Origin: UMGS1696 sp964430105
GTDB lineage: Bacteria > Bacillota > Clostridia > Oscillospirales > CAG-272
DNA length: 20,804 nt
Direction: 5' to 3'
NCBI GenBank assembly: GCA_964430105.1
Contig: CAYSEF010000035.1
Span: 1-20,804 of the forward strand
The number at the start of each line of letters is the position of its first letter. Position 1 is the first letter of the stretch. The notes under the pieces are model-generated. The model saw nothing but the letters and a program-made list of their open reading frames with translations, searched no databases and was not told the origin of the DNA. This document shows, piece by piece, positions 7,850 to 16,209 of this stretch. The position numbers and the translations under genes are program-made.

Positions 7850-7865
7850 TTGTTAAATTTAATAA
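7850..7865. promoter_or_regulatory. 16-bp near-perfect palindrome in the mrp leader
   Basis: The sequence TTGTTAAATTTAATAA is a palindrome with one mismatched pair. It lies between the -10 box of the mrp-hyd promoter and the start codon, a usual place for a repressor site. The left half equals the TTGTTAA half-site of the redox repressor Rex, but the usual four-base spacer is not present, so Rex binding is only a guess. Confidence 0.3.
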
Positions 7866-7890
7866 GCTGTCATCTGCTAATCACTCATAT

Positions 7891-7919
7891 ATTATATAAC
7901 ATATTATCAAAAAATACAA
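7891..7919 (-). promoter_or_regulatory. Promoter of the mrp-hydrogenase operon
   Basis: On the minus strand TTGTAT (7919-7914), 17 bases, then a perfect TATAAT (7896-7891). The leader to the mrp start codon is about 95 bases. It lies just past the terminator of the upstream ATPase-like gene, so it should drive the whole mrp-hydC-to-hydA unit. Confidence 0.8.
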
Positions 7920-7964
7920 GGGATTCGCGAATTTTCCTTATTTTTTCTTTACTTTTTACAATTC

Positions 7965-8034
7965 CGAAAAAAATAAAGAACGCTGAAATAAATACAGTAA
8001 AGTATATTCTGTATCATTTCACGCGTTCTTTATA
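7965..8034 (-). terminator. Terminator after the pseudo-P-type ATPase gene
   Basis: Arms ATAAAGAACG and CGTTCTTTAT pair perfectly. An inner TGAAAT/ATTTCA stem and an ATACAG/CTGTAT stem extend the structure. On the minus strand the second arm runs into a tract of T with few breaks. It begins directly after the stop codon at 8036. Confidence 0.88.
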
Positions 8035-8035
8035 G

Positions 8036-10852
8036 TTATTTTTCGACCTTTTCTTCGTTCAAGTCATCTTCGACTGCTTTATTCAAACGAGCCTTGTGTC
8101 GCTCCGATATCGCCATAGCTATCTTAAAAGCTCCGGCAAATATCACAGCAGGAATAAGCGCAAACAGTGCAAACCATCCACATTCAGCACCACCGATTAC
8201 GCTTGCATCAACAGTTGTCAACACAAGTGCGAAAACTATCGTTGCTGCCAAGAACAAAAGTCCTGCTGTATTGATGTGCGATTTTTTGCATTTACTCATC
8301 AGTTTTACAGACAAAAATGCAAGAACCGCACCTGAAAGGACTATAGCTGAGGAGAGTATTGCGAGTGCAACTGTTTCATCAAATGAGAATCCCAAAAATA
8401 TTCCAAGGAATCTCAGTGCAGGCAGAAACGATGAAACGAGCAATCCCCAACAAACACCCACAACAGCCGAAACAACGGTTTCATGCTTACCTTCATCTCG
8501 TCTGATAACACTGTCGTCATATTTTTCAAACGACATCATCAGCACCGCCGCAAAATCGAACAAAAGTCCCCATATCAAAATAAAAACTGCCGAAAGAAGT
8601 GGAATATCGAACAGCACTGCTGAGAAAATCACAACAAGACGAGCGATTTGTGATGCTGTAAGATAAAATTTTGCCGCACTGATATTACACAGCGCTCTTG
8701 ATGACATACGCATTGCACGAACTACTCCGCCAAGTCCGCCAAATCCGGCTTCAACTGCTCTTCCACCTTCTCTGTGGACTATCACAGTGGCATTTTTAGT
8801 TAAAATTTCAGGAACAGTTCGTATTTTTGATCTTGCCGTCGCTATACCAATATCAGCCGCAGCTAAAACGCCAGAATCCCACGTTTCACGACCGACAGCA
8901 GCAGTAAGCGGAGCCGCCTCATCTTCTTCCTGCAAAACCTTGTCCGCACCTGACACACGGTCATGCATAACTATTTTCATTGCATTAGAATAAGCTGTCG
9001 CAAGAAATGTTTTTTGCACATCAGCGAATGAAACTATCATTCCATCCATGCCTACAGAATCAACGATATCATCATTAAGCTGTGATGCATTTATACGAAG
9101 CGTTTTTTTATTAAACAGCCCGATTCTGTGACAGTAGTAAAGATCCGCATCAGGATTTTCCGTGAATAATATCGGCGTTACTCCTGCGTTTTTCAGATAT
9201 TCCAAATTGTGTACAGCATTCTCCTCAGGTTCTTCAGAAACTGCCAGGAATCCTGCAAACGTCATATACTGCGTCAGCACAGCAACTCTGTTGAGCTGTA
9301 AATACGGTGATTTTCTCAATGCAACCGCAACAATATTAGCACCGCCAAATTCAAGCCTTGCACATTCCGTAAATATTTTACGCTGTAATTCTTCTGTCAG
9401 GGGTTCTGTACCATCAGCCGTTTCTGCACTTGTACAGCATCGCAAAACAGTATCTATAGAGCCAACCGCAACCGCCCAAACATCACCTTCACGGTCTATC
9501 AGCGATATTTCCATCCCCATAGTATTTCTGTCAGTCGCACCCTTGTGGTCGTAAAGCGCATATGATTCTGTCAAATTTTTTCCGGATTTTCTGACAAACG
9601 AATCTGCTGCACGTCTTATCACCTTATCAATCTCTGTTATATGTCCGGCATCTGCACTACCGCTTGAAATACCCATATTATTTCCTGCCGAGGCTGCAAG
9701 TGCAAGAGATATCAGCTCATCCGGTGAATTATCGTTTTTCTTTACATTATTATATATGGAATATTTGCCTTTGGAACGATATGCATACAGCTCAGAGCGA
9801 CCGGACTTAAAGAATGACGAACCACAAAAAACCATTCTTCGTACATTGATAATATCCTCAATTTTCTCAGGCTGACGTATCACTGCCCTTGCGGATGAAT
9901 CGGAATGATCGGTCAATTCACCTGCATCACGCACAGCGACAGCTATCATTATCGTTGCAATTATTGTAAGAAACTCACTCATAGCTGCGACTGCCATAGA
10001 CATTGTTCCGAAGAAAACATCCGAAAGAGAGGTATTTTCTCCCATAAACAGCGAAAGTGCTGTCAGTATCATAACACACGCAATCATAACGAGTGCAGAA
10101 GTCTTTGACCATATGCGCAGCTTTTCCACTACAGGTAATTTATCCGCAGGAGGGAGCGTTATTCCGCCCTGTTTTCGTGAGATAAGCGCAGCCTCACCGC
10201 ACGATGTAACTGCCATTCTAAGCGAACCGGACAGCACAAGTGAACCTGCGAAAAGCATATTTGATCTAAATTCGCACGGTACTTCGCCATCTATTGTTAC
10301 CGAAATAGTGGTATCGAATTTGTGCACCGGCGTTTTATTATCCGTTATACCACGCTCACTCACAACCGAATCATCACCTGCAATAACTCTACCGTCAGCA
10401 GGAACAGTATCTCCGGGTTCCAATACAACTATATCTCCCGGCACGATTTCTGATGCAGAAACAAGAGTGATCCTTCCGTTTCGTATAACTGAAACAGTCG
10501 GAATTTTCTGTTTTGCGCTATCTTCGAGAATACGGTTAGCTCTTACATAGGTAACAGTTCTGAGTATACCTCCCACAAGAAGAAGCACAACAAGCGCACC
10601 GGCTTCAATGCTTTTATCAAACAAAGTAGCAGCCACTGCGCTAATCATAAGCAGTAATGTTGCAAGATCGAAAATTGCCGACATAGCAACTTCACCTGCC
10701 GATGCACGCGGAATATGCCAGATACCATTGGAACCTGCGCTCCGTCTTCTTCTGCGAACCTCCGCGTCTGACAATCCCTTATACATATCCACCGCCAGAG
10801 CGTGCAAAACAGCATTCTTCTCCAGCAGATGCCAGTCATTCGGGTGTTTCAT
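8036..10852 (-). CDS. P-type ATPase-like membrane protein lacking the catalytic motifs
   Basis: A 938-residue protein with the layout of a P2-type cation ATPase: an N-terminal GLSDAEVRRRR segment, about ten membrane helices (two near 58-105, two near 252-308, six after about 725), an actuator domain (VPGDIVVLEPGDTVPADG) and a large cytoplasmic domain ending in AADIGIATA. Numbered from the ATG, the key motifs are replaced. The phosphorylation motif DKTGT reads SSFFK (VFCGSSFFKSG; the Asp is S345). TGES reads TDNK (170-173). PEGLP reads SEFLT (292-296). KGAPE reads VGSID (463-467). DPPR is lost near 540. TGD reads TEN (564-566). GDGVND reads GRETWD (654-659). Phosphoenzyme turnover therefore looks impossible. 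The frame is unbroken, with GAGGAT 8 bases before the ATG and its own terminator, so it is probably a maintained pseudoenzyme and not a decaying gene. A transport, scaffold or sensor role is unknown. Confidence 0.9.
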   Translation of the reverse strand: MKHPNDWHLLEKNAVLHALAVDMYKGLSDAEVRRRRRSAGSNGIWHIPRASAGEVAMSAIFDLATLLLMISAVAATLFDKSIEAGALVVLLLVGGILRTVTYVRANRILEDSAKQKIPTVSVIRNGRITLVSASEIVPGDIVVLEPGDTVPADGRVIAGDDSVVSERGITDNKTPVHKFDTTISVTIDGEVPCEFRSNMLFAGSLVLSGSLRMAVTSCGEAALISRKQGGITLPPADKLPVVEKLRIWSKTSALVMIACVMILTALSLFMGENTSLSDVFFGTMSMAVAAMSEFLTIIATIMIAVAVRDAGELTDHSDSSARAVIRQPEKIEDIINVRRMVFCGSSFFKSGRSELYAYRSKGKYSIYNNVKKNDNSPDELISLALAASAGNNMGISSGSADAGHITEIDKVIRRAADSFVRKSGKNLTESYALYDHKGATDRNTMGMEISLIDREGDVWAVAVGSIDTVLRCCTSAETADGTEPLTEELQRKIFTECARLEFGGANIVAVALRKSPYLQLNRVAVLTQYMTFAGFLAVSEEPEENAVHNLEYLKNAGVTPILFTENPDADLYYCHRIGLFNKKTLRINASQLNDDIVDSVGMDGMIVSFADVQKTFLATAYSNAMKIVMHDRVSGADKVLQEEDEAAPLTAAVGRETWDSGVLAAADIGIATARSKIRTVPEILTKNATVIVHREGGRAVEAGFGGLGGVVRAMRMSSRALCNISAAKFYLTASQIARLVVIFSAVLFDIPLLSAVFILIWGLLFDFAAVLMMSFEKYDDSVIRRDEGKHETVVSAVVGVCWGLLVSSFLPALRFLGIFLGFSFDETVALAILSSAIVLSGAVLAFLSVKLMSKCKKSHINTAGLLFLAATIVFALVLTTVDASVIGGAECGWFALFALIPAVIFAGAFKIAMAISERHKARLNKAVEDDLNEEKVEK

Positions 10853-10926
10853 GTGTTTTATCCTCACAAAATTCAGTTAATAATTTGTGGGACACTTTCG
10901 TAAAAGTATTGCCCAAACTGCCATAT

Positions 10927-10943
10927 CGGAGCCAAAAGCTCCG
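10927..10943. repeat. Hairpin in the clp to ATPase-like spacer
   Basis: CGGAGC and GCTCCG pair around a five-base loop about 30 bases past the stop of the clp gene. No T tract follows on the minus strand, so it is not a normal intrinsic terminator and the two genes may be read through as one message. Confidence 0.4.
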
Positions 10944-10975
10944 TTATGTGCAGATATTTTTGTTTTTGAATATAA

Positions 10976-13264
10976 TTACTTTACGATAATATTCTCGCCA
11001 TCCGAATCGACTGTAAGCTCATAGATCAAGCCACGTTTTTCAACCAGCTTTTCTGCAATCTTATCTTCGATTTCCGTCTGAATGAATCTTCTCATATTTC
11101 GTGCGCCATACTTAGTAGAGAATGATTTTTCTGCAATATAATCACGGCAAGCATCAGTAAATGTAGAAGTAATACCCTTCTTTTCGAGTACTTTTGCAAG
11201 ATCCGAGAGCATGAGAGCAGCGATTTCGATAAAGTTTTCCTTAGTGAGAGAATTAAACGTGATAATTTCATCAACTCTGTTTATAAATTCAGGTCTAAGG
11301 AATTCTTCGAGCGCGCGCTTTGTCTTGTCTTCAGCCATTGCTTTCGGTGTATCAGTAAATCCTGCCCTTGACTGAGCGTAAGTACTGCCCGCATTGGTAG
11401 TCATTACAATTATGGTATTGCAGAAATCAACCTGTTTACCATGAGAATCAGTTACGATTCCATCATCGAGAATCTGCAACAGAATATTCATAACATCGGG
11501 ATGTGCTTTTTCTATCTCATCAAACAATACGACAGAATAAGGTCTGCGACGAATCTTCTCTGTAAGCTGACCTGCATCGTCGTAACCGACATATCCCGGA
11601 GGAGAGCCGATTATTCTTGAAACAGAGAATTTATCCATAAACTCCGACATATCAAGACGAATAAGAGTTTCCGGAGATGAGAAAAGATCATTTGCAAGAA
11701 CCTTTACAAGCTCTGTCTTACCTACACCTGTAGGACCGGCAAAAATAAACGACACCGGCTTACGCTTGTATGAAATACCTGTTCTCGATCTTCTTACGGC
11801 TCTTGAAACTGCGTTTACCGCTTCATTTTGACCGATAACTCTTGAAGAAAGACGATTTTCGAGATTTTCCAGCTTCTCGTATTCGCTTTCCGCAATAGTA
11901 GAGGCAGGAATTCCCGTCCAAATTTCGATAACATCCGCAAGGTCTGCTTCACGCATCATTACGTTACCGCATATCTTATCAAGCTCTGTCAAACGATTTT
12001 CAATACGCAATTCTTCCGCTTTAAGGTCTGCAAGACGTGCGTATTTATCTTCGAGAGCTTCTGTATCACCTTCGCTGTTTTCGCCACCGTTAATACGGCT
12101 TTCAAGTTCAATTCGTTCCTTATCAAGTGAAACTCTGCGATCGGCAAGCTCATGACGTTCGTTAATTTCAGGAGTATGAACTGAAATATGCGCCGCAGCT
12201 TCATCAATAAGGTCGATCGCCTTATCCGGCAGATATCTGTCAGTAATATATCTTTCCGAAAGTGTTGCGGCGGATTCGAGAATACCGTCAGCTATCTTAA
12301 CACCGTGGTAGGCTTCATAATATTTTTTAACTCCCTTCAGGATATCGACAGTATCTGCAACAGAAGGCTCATTTACAGTTATCGGCTGGAAACGTCTTTC
12401 GAGAGCGGAATCCTTTTCTATGTATTTGCGATATTCCGTCAATGTAGTTGCACCGATTATCTGAATTTCACCTCTTGAAAGTGCAGGCTTGAGGATATTA
12501 GCTGCATTCATGCTACCCTCAGCATCACCTACTCCGACAATATTGTGAACTTCATCTATAACAAGGATAACATTTCCTTTGGTTTTAACATCATTCAGAA
12601 GTCCGAGTACACGAGATTCAAACTGACCTCTAAACTGAGTACCTGCAATAAGAGCAGTCAAATCAAGCAGACAAACATCGTGGTCACGCAGCTTATACGG
12701 AACACGGTTCTCTGCGATTCTGATAGCAAGAGCTTCAGCGATAGCAGTTTTACCAACGCCGGGTTCACCGATAAGGCAGGGATTATTCTTCTGTCTTCTG
12801 CAAAGGATCTGTATCATTCTTTCAAGCTCACGATCTCGTCCAACGATATTATCAAGCTTGCCTTCCTTTGCGCGTGCAGTCAGATTAGTGGTATATCCGG
12901 AAAGGAATTTGTACTCCGGTTCTTCCTGGTCTGAATTTTTTGAATTTTTCTTTTCTTTTTTCGAGGATTTTGAATCATTTTTCGCACCCTCGTTCATAAG
13001 CTTTGAGAAATTGATAAGCGGAGTACTTCCAACACCATCGGCAGACGGAAGTTCACCGTTTTCCATAAGCGCCTGCATATCGTTATTAAGACGTTCAATA
13101 GTCTCATCATCAAGACCGGTTTGAGCCATGATATCATCAATAGGCTTAATACCAAGCTCCTTGGCGCACTTAAAGCAGAGGGCTTCATTTTTAACTTCGC
13201 CGTTCTGCATATAGGGAATAAAAACAGTTGCCACACGTTTATGGCATCTTGAGCACATTGTCAT
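10976..13264 (-). CDS. ClpE-like AAA+ unfoldase with N-terminal zinc finger
   Basis: A 762-residue Hsp100 ATPase that unfolds proteins, normally for ClpP. In place of the double Clp-N domain there is a four-cysteine zinc finger (C4, C7, C30, C33), as in ClpE. A charged Lys/Ser/Glu-rich linker spans about 93-118. D1 has Walker A GEPGVGKT (166-173) and Walker B ILVIDE (to 238). A short coiled-coil middle domain is at about 366-430. D2 has Walker A GPTGVGKT (510-517) and Walker B VVLFDE (to 583). The tripeptide AGF (634-636) sits where ClpP-partner ATPases have an IGF/LGF-type loop. All ATPase residues look intact. AAAGG lies 7 bases before the ATG. ClpE is preferred to ClpC because of the zinc finger; the CtsR-type heat-shock operator was looked for and not seen. 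Confidence 0.92.
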   Translation of the reverse strand: MTMCSRCHKRVATVFIPYMQNGEVKNEALCFKCAKELGIKPIDDIMAQTGLDDETIERLNNDMQALMENGELPSADGVGSTPLINFSKLMNEGAKNDSKSSKKEKKNSKNSDQEEPEYKFLSGYTTNLTARAKEGKLDNIVGRDRELERMIQILCRRQKNNPCLIGEPGVGKTAIAEALAIRIAENRVPYKLRDHDVCLLDLTALIAGTQFRGQFESRVLGLLNDVKTKGNVILVIDEVHNIVGVGDAEGSMNAANILKPALSRGEIQIIGATTLTEYRKYIEKDSALERRFQPITVNEPSVADTVDILKGVKKYYEAYHGVKIADGILESAATLSERYITDRYLPDKAIDLIDEAAAHISVHTPEINERHELADRRVSLDKERIELESRINGGENSEGDTEALEDKYARLADLKAEELRIENRLTELDKICGNVMMREADLADVIEIWTGIPASTIAESEYEKLENLENRLSSRVIGQNEAVNAVSRAVRRSRTGISYKRKPVSFIFAGPTGVGKTELVKVLANDLFSSPETLIRLDMSEFMDKFSVSRIIGSPPGYVGYDDAGQLTEKIRRRPYSVVLFDEIEKAHPDVMNILLQILDDGIVTDSHGKQVDFCNTIIVMTTNAGSTYAQSRAGFTDTPKAMAEDKTKRALEEFLRPEFINRVDEIITFNSLTKENFIEIAALMLSDLAKVLEKKGITSTFTDACRDYIAEKSFSTKYGARNMRRFIQTEIEDKIAEKLVEKRGLIYELTVDSDGENIIVK

Positions 13265-13291
13265 AGGTATACCTTTATCAAAAATTGAAAT

Positions 13292-13320
13292 ATTATATTC
13301 TTTATACTAAAACTTTTAGC
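13292..13320 (-). promoter_or_regulatory. Possible -10 box and palindrome upstream of the clp gene
   Basis: In the 71-base spacer before the clp gene there is a TATAAT (13297-13292) and, just upstream, the 13-base palindrome ctaaaacttttag (13308-13320). No good -35 box is visible. The palindrome overlaps the spacer and -35 zone and could be an operator. This is weak evidence. Confidence 0.3.
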
Positions 13321-13335
13321 TTTATAAGCGTGGAA

Positions 13336-14064
13336 TTATCCGATAGCTTCAAGTACCTTGTCGATGACGTTAAATTCGAGCAATTTTTTGCATATCATCG
13401 TATCTTCAACGACATCCGCACCAAACATTGAAGGATCGATAGAACCAAGCGATGTTACAAGAACAGATAAAACAGTTGCAAGCACGATTGCTATGGTCAC
13501 AGCTTCAACAGCACCAAAAACAAATCCAAGCAGCATATTAGCTGTATTAAGCACAGGCAATCTGAAAATGAGATCGAGAAGTGCTGTAATTATCGACAGA
13601 GCGATAAACGCTGCAATAAAGATAAGAATGAAGGAAATCGCAGCTGCAAGCACAGATGAAGTCGGATCGGCAATTTCCTCTGCAAAGTTGTAAACAGTAT
13701 CAGCACTACAGCCTGTCAATCCACGAAGCTTTTCGGCGAATTCCGAAATATCTATACTATAGCGTTCAAGAATTCCGGTAAAAGGCTCAGGCAGATCGTT
13801 TGCAAGTCTGTCAAGGTCATAAAGATCGGTCGATGTGTCGAATGCAAGAGATTTCAGCGTTTCGTCAATTCCCTTTGCAATACCGTCAATCAGGTATTTT
13901 TCTTTAATATAAGCCGACAAAACCGGAGTATATGCATATGCCAAAAAGAACGACGCTACTGTAGATATAAGTCCCATAACAGAACGCACAAAACCCTTGC
14001 TCGTACCTGCCCAAATTATAAATACAGCTGTAAATAAGATAACCGCATCTAATGCAAGACTCAA
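13336..14064 (-). CDS. CvpA-family membrane protein
   Basis: A 242-residue integral membrane protein of the CvpA family, which is linked to colicin V production in enterobacteria and to envelope maintenance more broadly. Two hydrophobic segments near the N-terminus (about 4-20 and 26-46) flank the family GTSKGFVRSVMGLIS stretch. A soluble central part of about 90 residues follows. Two more hydrophobic segments (about 135-160 and 172-205) hold LNTANMLLGFVFGAVEAV, a typical CvpA core. A TTG at 14064 is taken as start because GGAGG lies 8 bases before it and the family begins with this helix; a GTG at 14073 would overlap the ribosome site. It lies 71 bases before the clp gene. The function in this organism is not known. 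Confidence 0.83.
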   Translation of the reverse strand: MSLALDAVILFTAVFIIWAGTSKGFVRSVMGLISTVASFFLAYAYTPVLSAYIKEKYLIDGIAKGIDETLKSLAFDTSTDLYDLDRLANDLPEPFTGILERYSIDISEFAEKLRGLTGCSADTVYNFAEEIADPTSSVLAAAISFILIFIAAFIALSIITALLDLIFRLPVLNTANMLLGFVFGAVEAVTIAIVLATVLSVLVTSLGSIDPSMFGADVVEDTMICKKLLEFNVIDKVLEAIG

Positions 14065-14169
14065 ATTACTCACCTCCGATGAGAACAATTATTTTACACA
14101 AACTCAATACTTGCTGAGAAACAATAAAAGTGAATACGAGCGACAGAATCGGACACTCTCAAGTTTATC

Positions 14170-15375
14170 CTATTCCACCCAGCGATAGGCTCCGCTTTCT
14201 CGACAAATCAGAACACCTTCTCGAAGCGGGATCACCGTAAGGATCTCACCCGATTCAGGCTTATGCTCAGACATTGTCCCGTCCGCCTTCACTTTAATAA
14301 CAGAATCCGTTGTCAGAATATACACAGGTGCGTTTTCTGTATCACGCCCCGCATAAACTCCTTTAACTCGTCTGCTCATCTCCTGATTATACAATACGTT
14401 GCCGGCAGTATCAAACGCCATTACTCTGTTTTCGCTTCCAAGTGCATTTACACTTCCGACCACAGCTGATGAAACATTGTTTATATCTGCATATGCAAGG
14501 CTCATTCCATCAAAGCCCGCACTTTTGGTAATATGTCCGTCGTAATCAAAGAAATAAATTCCATTATCACACAAAAGAGTGAAGCCTTCCGCAGTAGCGA
14601 CTACCTCAAGTGGCATTGTATGCTCATATGACATAAGAGCCACCCTCTCCGACTGACCGTTTCTGCAAATTTCGATCTCAGTATTGAAATCGGTATCGGC
14701 AGGAACAGCGGAACAAATTATGATCATATCACCGTTTGGCGACACAGCAGCATCAAGAACATAGTTTTCTTTATATATGTTCATGGTTTTATTAAAGGCT
14801 GCGTTATATACTTCAACGACGAATCTGGTTTCTCTCGATCTTGTAACGAGTATCAGTGATCCATCATCAGCAATATCACCGGCAATTATAGTACCGTCTG
14901 CTTTTCGTCTGATAATCTGGGTGAGCTGGTTGTATACAGCATACTCATTACCGCCAACATCATAAACAAGCACATACTTTTCAGAAGAAGATACAGCAGG
15001 GTCTGCACAGCCTATATCGTCATCAATAAGCTGAATTCCCGAATTATCGTAATACATATACGAATCATTATCGCACACTACAAGTCCATTACGGAAATAA
15101 GCGAAATGCGTGTTATCATTACCGTTATAAACTATATCAGTAAAGCTGTCATCTCCTGTCAAAGTCATAGCACTCCAGTCCCTGACAAGATATTTAAGAT
15201 TATCGTATGTGACATATTCTCCGAAAAACAGCATCACACAAACGATATACACAATCAGTGTAAGCATAAGGAATATTCCGAGTGCCATATATCGTTTGGA
15301 TACCTTTAGATAATACCGATTGATCTGTGGCTCTATCTTCTCAGCAACCGATACAGCAGTTCTATCCTTTGGCAT
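14170..15375 (-). CDS. Membrane-anchored beta-propeller-like protein (DUF5711-like)
   Basis: A 401-residue protein with a short cytoplasmic N-terminus, one membrane helix at about 29-51, and a large, probably extracytoplasmic domain. That domain is built of repeated beta-strand units with WD40/PQQ-like phrases such as DIADDGSLILVTRSRE, AAVSPNGDMIIICSA and MAFDTAGNVLYNQE, which suggests a beta-propeller. It resembles the DUF5711 proteins of Ruminococcaceae, an assignment from memory. No catalytic residues are seen. The start has GGAAAGGAGC before the ATG, 27 bases after truA. The next gene downstream, cvpA, is also a membrane protein of the envelope. A sensor or binding role is possible but not shown. 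Confidence 0.78.
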   Translation of the reverse strand: MPKDRTAVSVAEKIEPQINRYYLKVSKRYMALGIFLMLTLIVYIVCVMLFFGEYVTYDNLKYLVRDWSAMTLTGDDSFTDIVYNGNDNTHFAYFRNGLVVCDNDSYMYYDNSGIQLIDDDIGCADPAVSSSEKYVLVYDVGGNEYAVYNQLTQIIRRKADGTIIAGDIADDGSLILVTRSRETRFVVEVYNAAFNKTMNIYKENYVLDAAVSPNGDMIIICSAVPADTDFNTEIEICRNGQSERVALMSYEHTMPLEVVATAEGFTLLCDNGIYFFDYDGHITKSAGFDGMSLAYADINNVSSAVVGSVNALGSENRVMAFDTAGNVLYNQEMSRRVKGVYAGRDTENAPVYILTTDSVIKVKADGTMSEHKPESGEILTVIPLREGVLICRESGAYRWVE

Positions 15376-15402
15376 AATGATGCTCCTTTCCGAAGTAATA
15401 AT

Positions 15403-16188
15403 TTATTCAAGCTTCCACTCTATATCACTATCATACTTTACATCGTACAAATACAAACCGTCGGGTGGTGCTGTTTTCCCTGCTCTTGTTCTGTCACATG
15501 ATTCAAGGATACGCTTAATATCGCTCGGTTCAAACGTACCGTATGCACAGTCGGTTAGAGTTCCCGTGATTATCCTTACCATATTGTAAAGAAAACCATC
15601 GGCAGTAACTGACAGCACTATCTCACCGTCATGCCGTACAACTTCTAAATTCTTTATTGTTCTAACAGCATCGGTGATTTTAGAGCCTGCCGCCATAAAT
15701 GCACTGAAATCATGTTTCCCGACAAGATATCCGGCAGCTTCATTCATTTTTTCAATTCCATTTTCGGGAAGCGGACGTTTTAGATGCCATGCTCGTCCTC
15801 TCAAGAAAGGATCCTGTGCGACCGAATCATATATTCTGTATATGTACGTTTTTTCCTTAACAGAATACCTGGGATGAAAATCATCTTCTGCTACAGCCTC
15901 ACCGATTATTGCAATATCCTCCGGCAAAGCTCTGGAAACCACACGGTGTACCTTTCCTAAAGGTATAGTGAGCCAGTTTTCATGCTTATCCCTGGGTTCA
16001 ACTGCACAGCAAAAGCCAAGCGCATGAACTCCGGCATCAGTTCTGCTACATCCGGTAACAGTACATGAAAATCCGAGAGCATTAGACACAGCATCGGTAA
16101 GAGTTTTCTGTACAGAAGGTCTGTCGGGCTGAGTCTGATATCCAAAATATCCTTTTCCGTCGTAAGCAATTTTCAAAAGCAGCTTCAT
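15403..16188 (-). CDS. truA: tRNA pseudouridine(38-40) synthase TruA
   Basis: A 261-residue enzyme that converts uridines 38, 39 and 40 in the tRNA anticodon arm to pseudouridine. The N-terminus LLLKIAYDGKGYFGYQTQP is typical. The catalytic aspartate is D51 in CSRTDAGVHALG. The C-terminal half holds the family FSAFMAAGS and DGFLYNMVRIITGTL segments. The length is normal for the family. The start at 16188 has GGTGGAG 11 bases upstream and is 21 bases from the ecfT stop. The order ecfA1-ecfA2-ecfT-truA is common in Firmicutes, which supports both assignments. Confidence 0.96.
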   Translation of the reverse strand: MKLLLKIAYDGKGYFGYQTQPDRPSVQKTLTDAVSNALGFSCTVTGCSRTDAGVHALGFCCAVEPRDKHENWLTIPLGKVHRVVSRALPEDIAIIGEAVAEDDFHPRYSVKEKTYIYRIYDSVAQDPFLRGRAWHLKRPLPENGIEKMNEAAGYLVGKHDFSAFMAAGSKITDAVRTIKNLEVVRHDGEIVLSVTADGFLYNMVRIITGTLTDCAYGTFEPSDIKRILESCDRTRAGKTAPPDGLYLYDVKYDSDIEWKLE

Positions 16189-16209
16189 TCTATTATATAC
16201 TCCACCACA

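Noticed and set aside
7769..8035. 88-codon plus-strand frame in the mrp upstream region
   Set aside because: It overlaps the mrp start, its promoter and a terminator; it has no ribosome site and its composition is that of AT-rich spacer.
8094..8666. 190-codon plus-strand frame opposite the ATPase-like gene
   Set aside because: Low-complexity composition without a family resemblance, fully within a well-supported minus-strand gene.
10927..10943. Hairpin as a terminator for the clp gene
   Set aside because: No T tract follows on the minus strand, so it was listed only as an inverted repeat.
13265..13335. CtsR heptad operator before the clp gene
   Set aside because: The spacer was read on both strands and no pair of GGTCAAA-like direct heptads is present.
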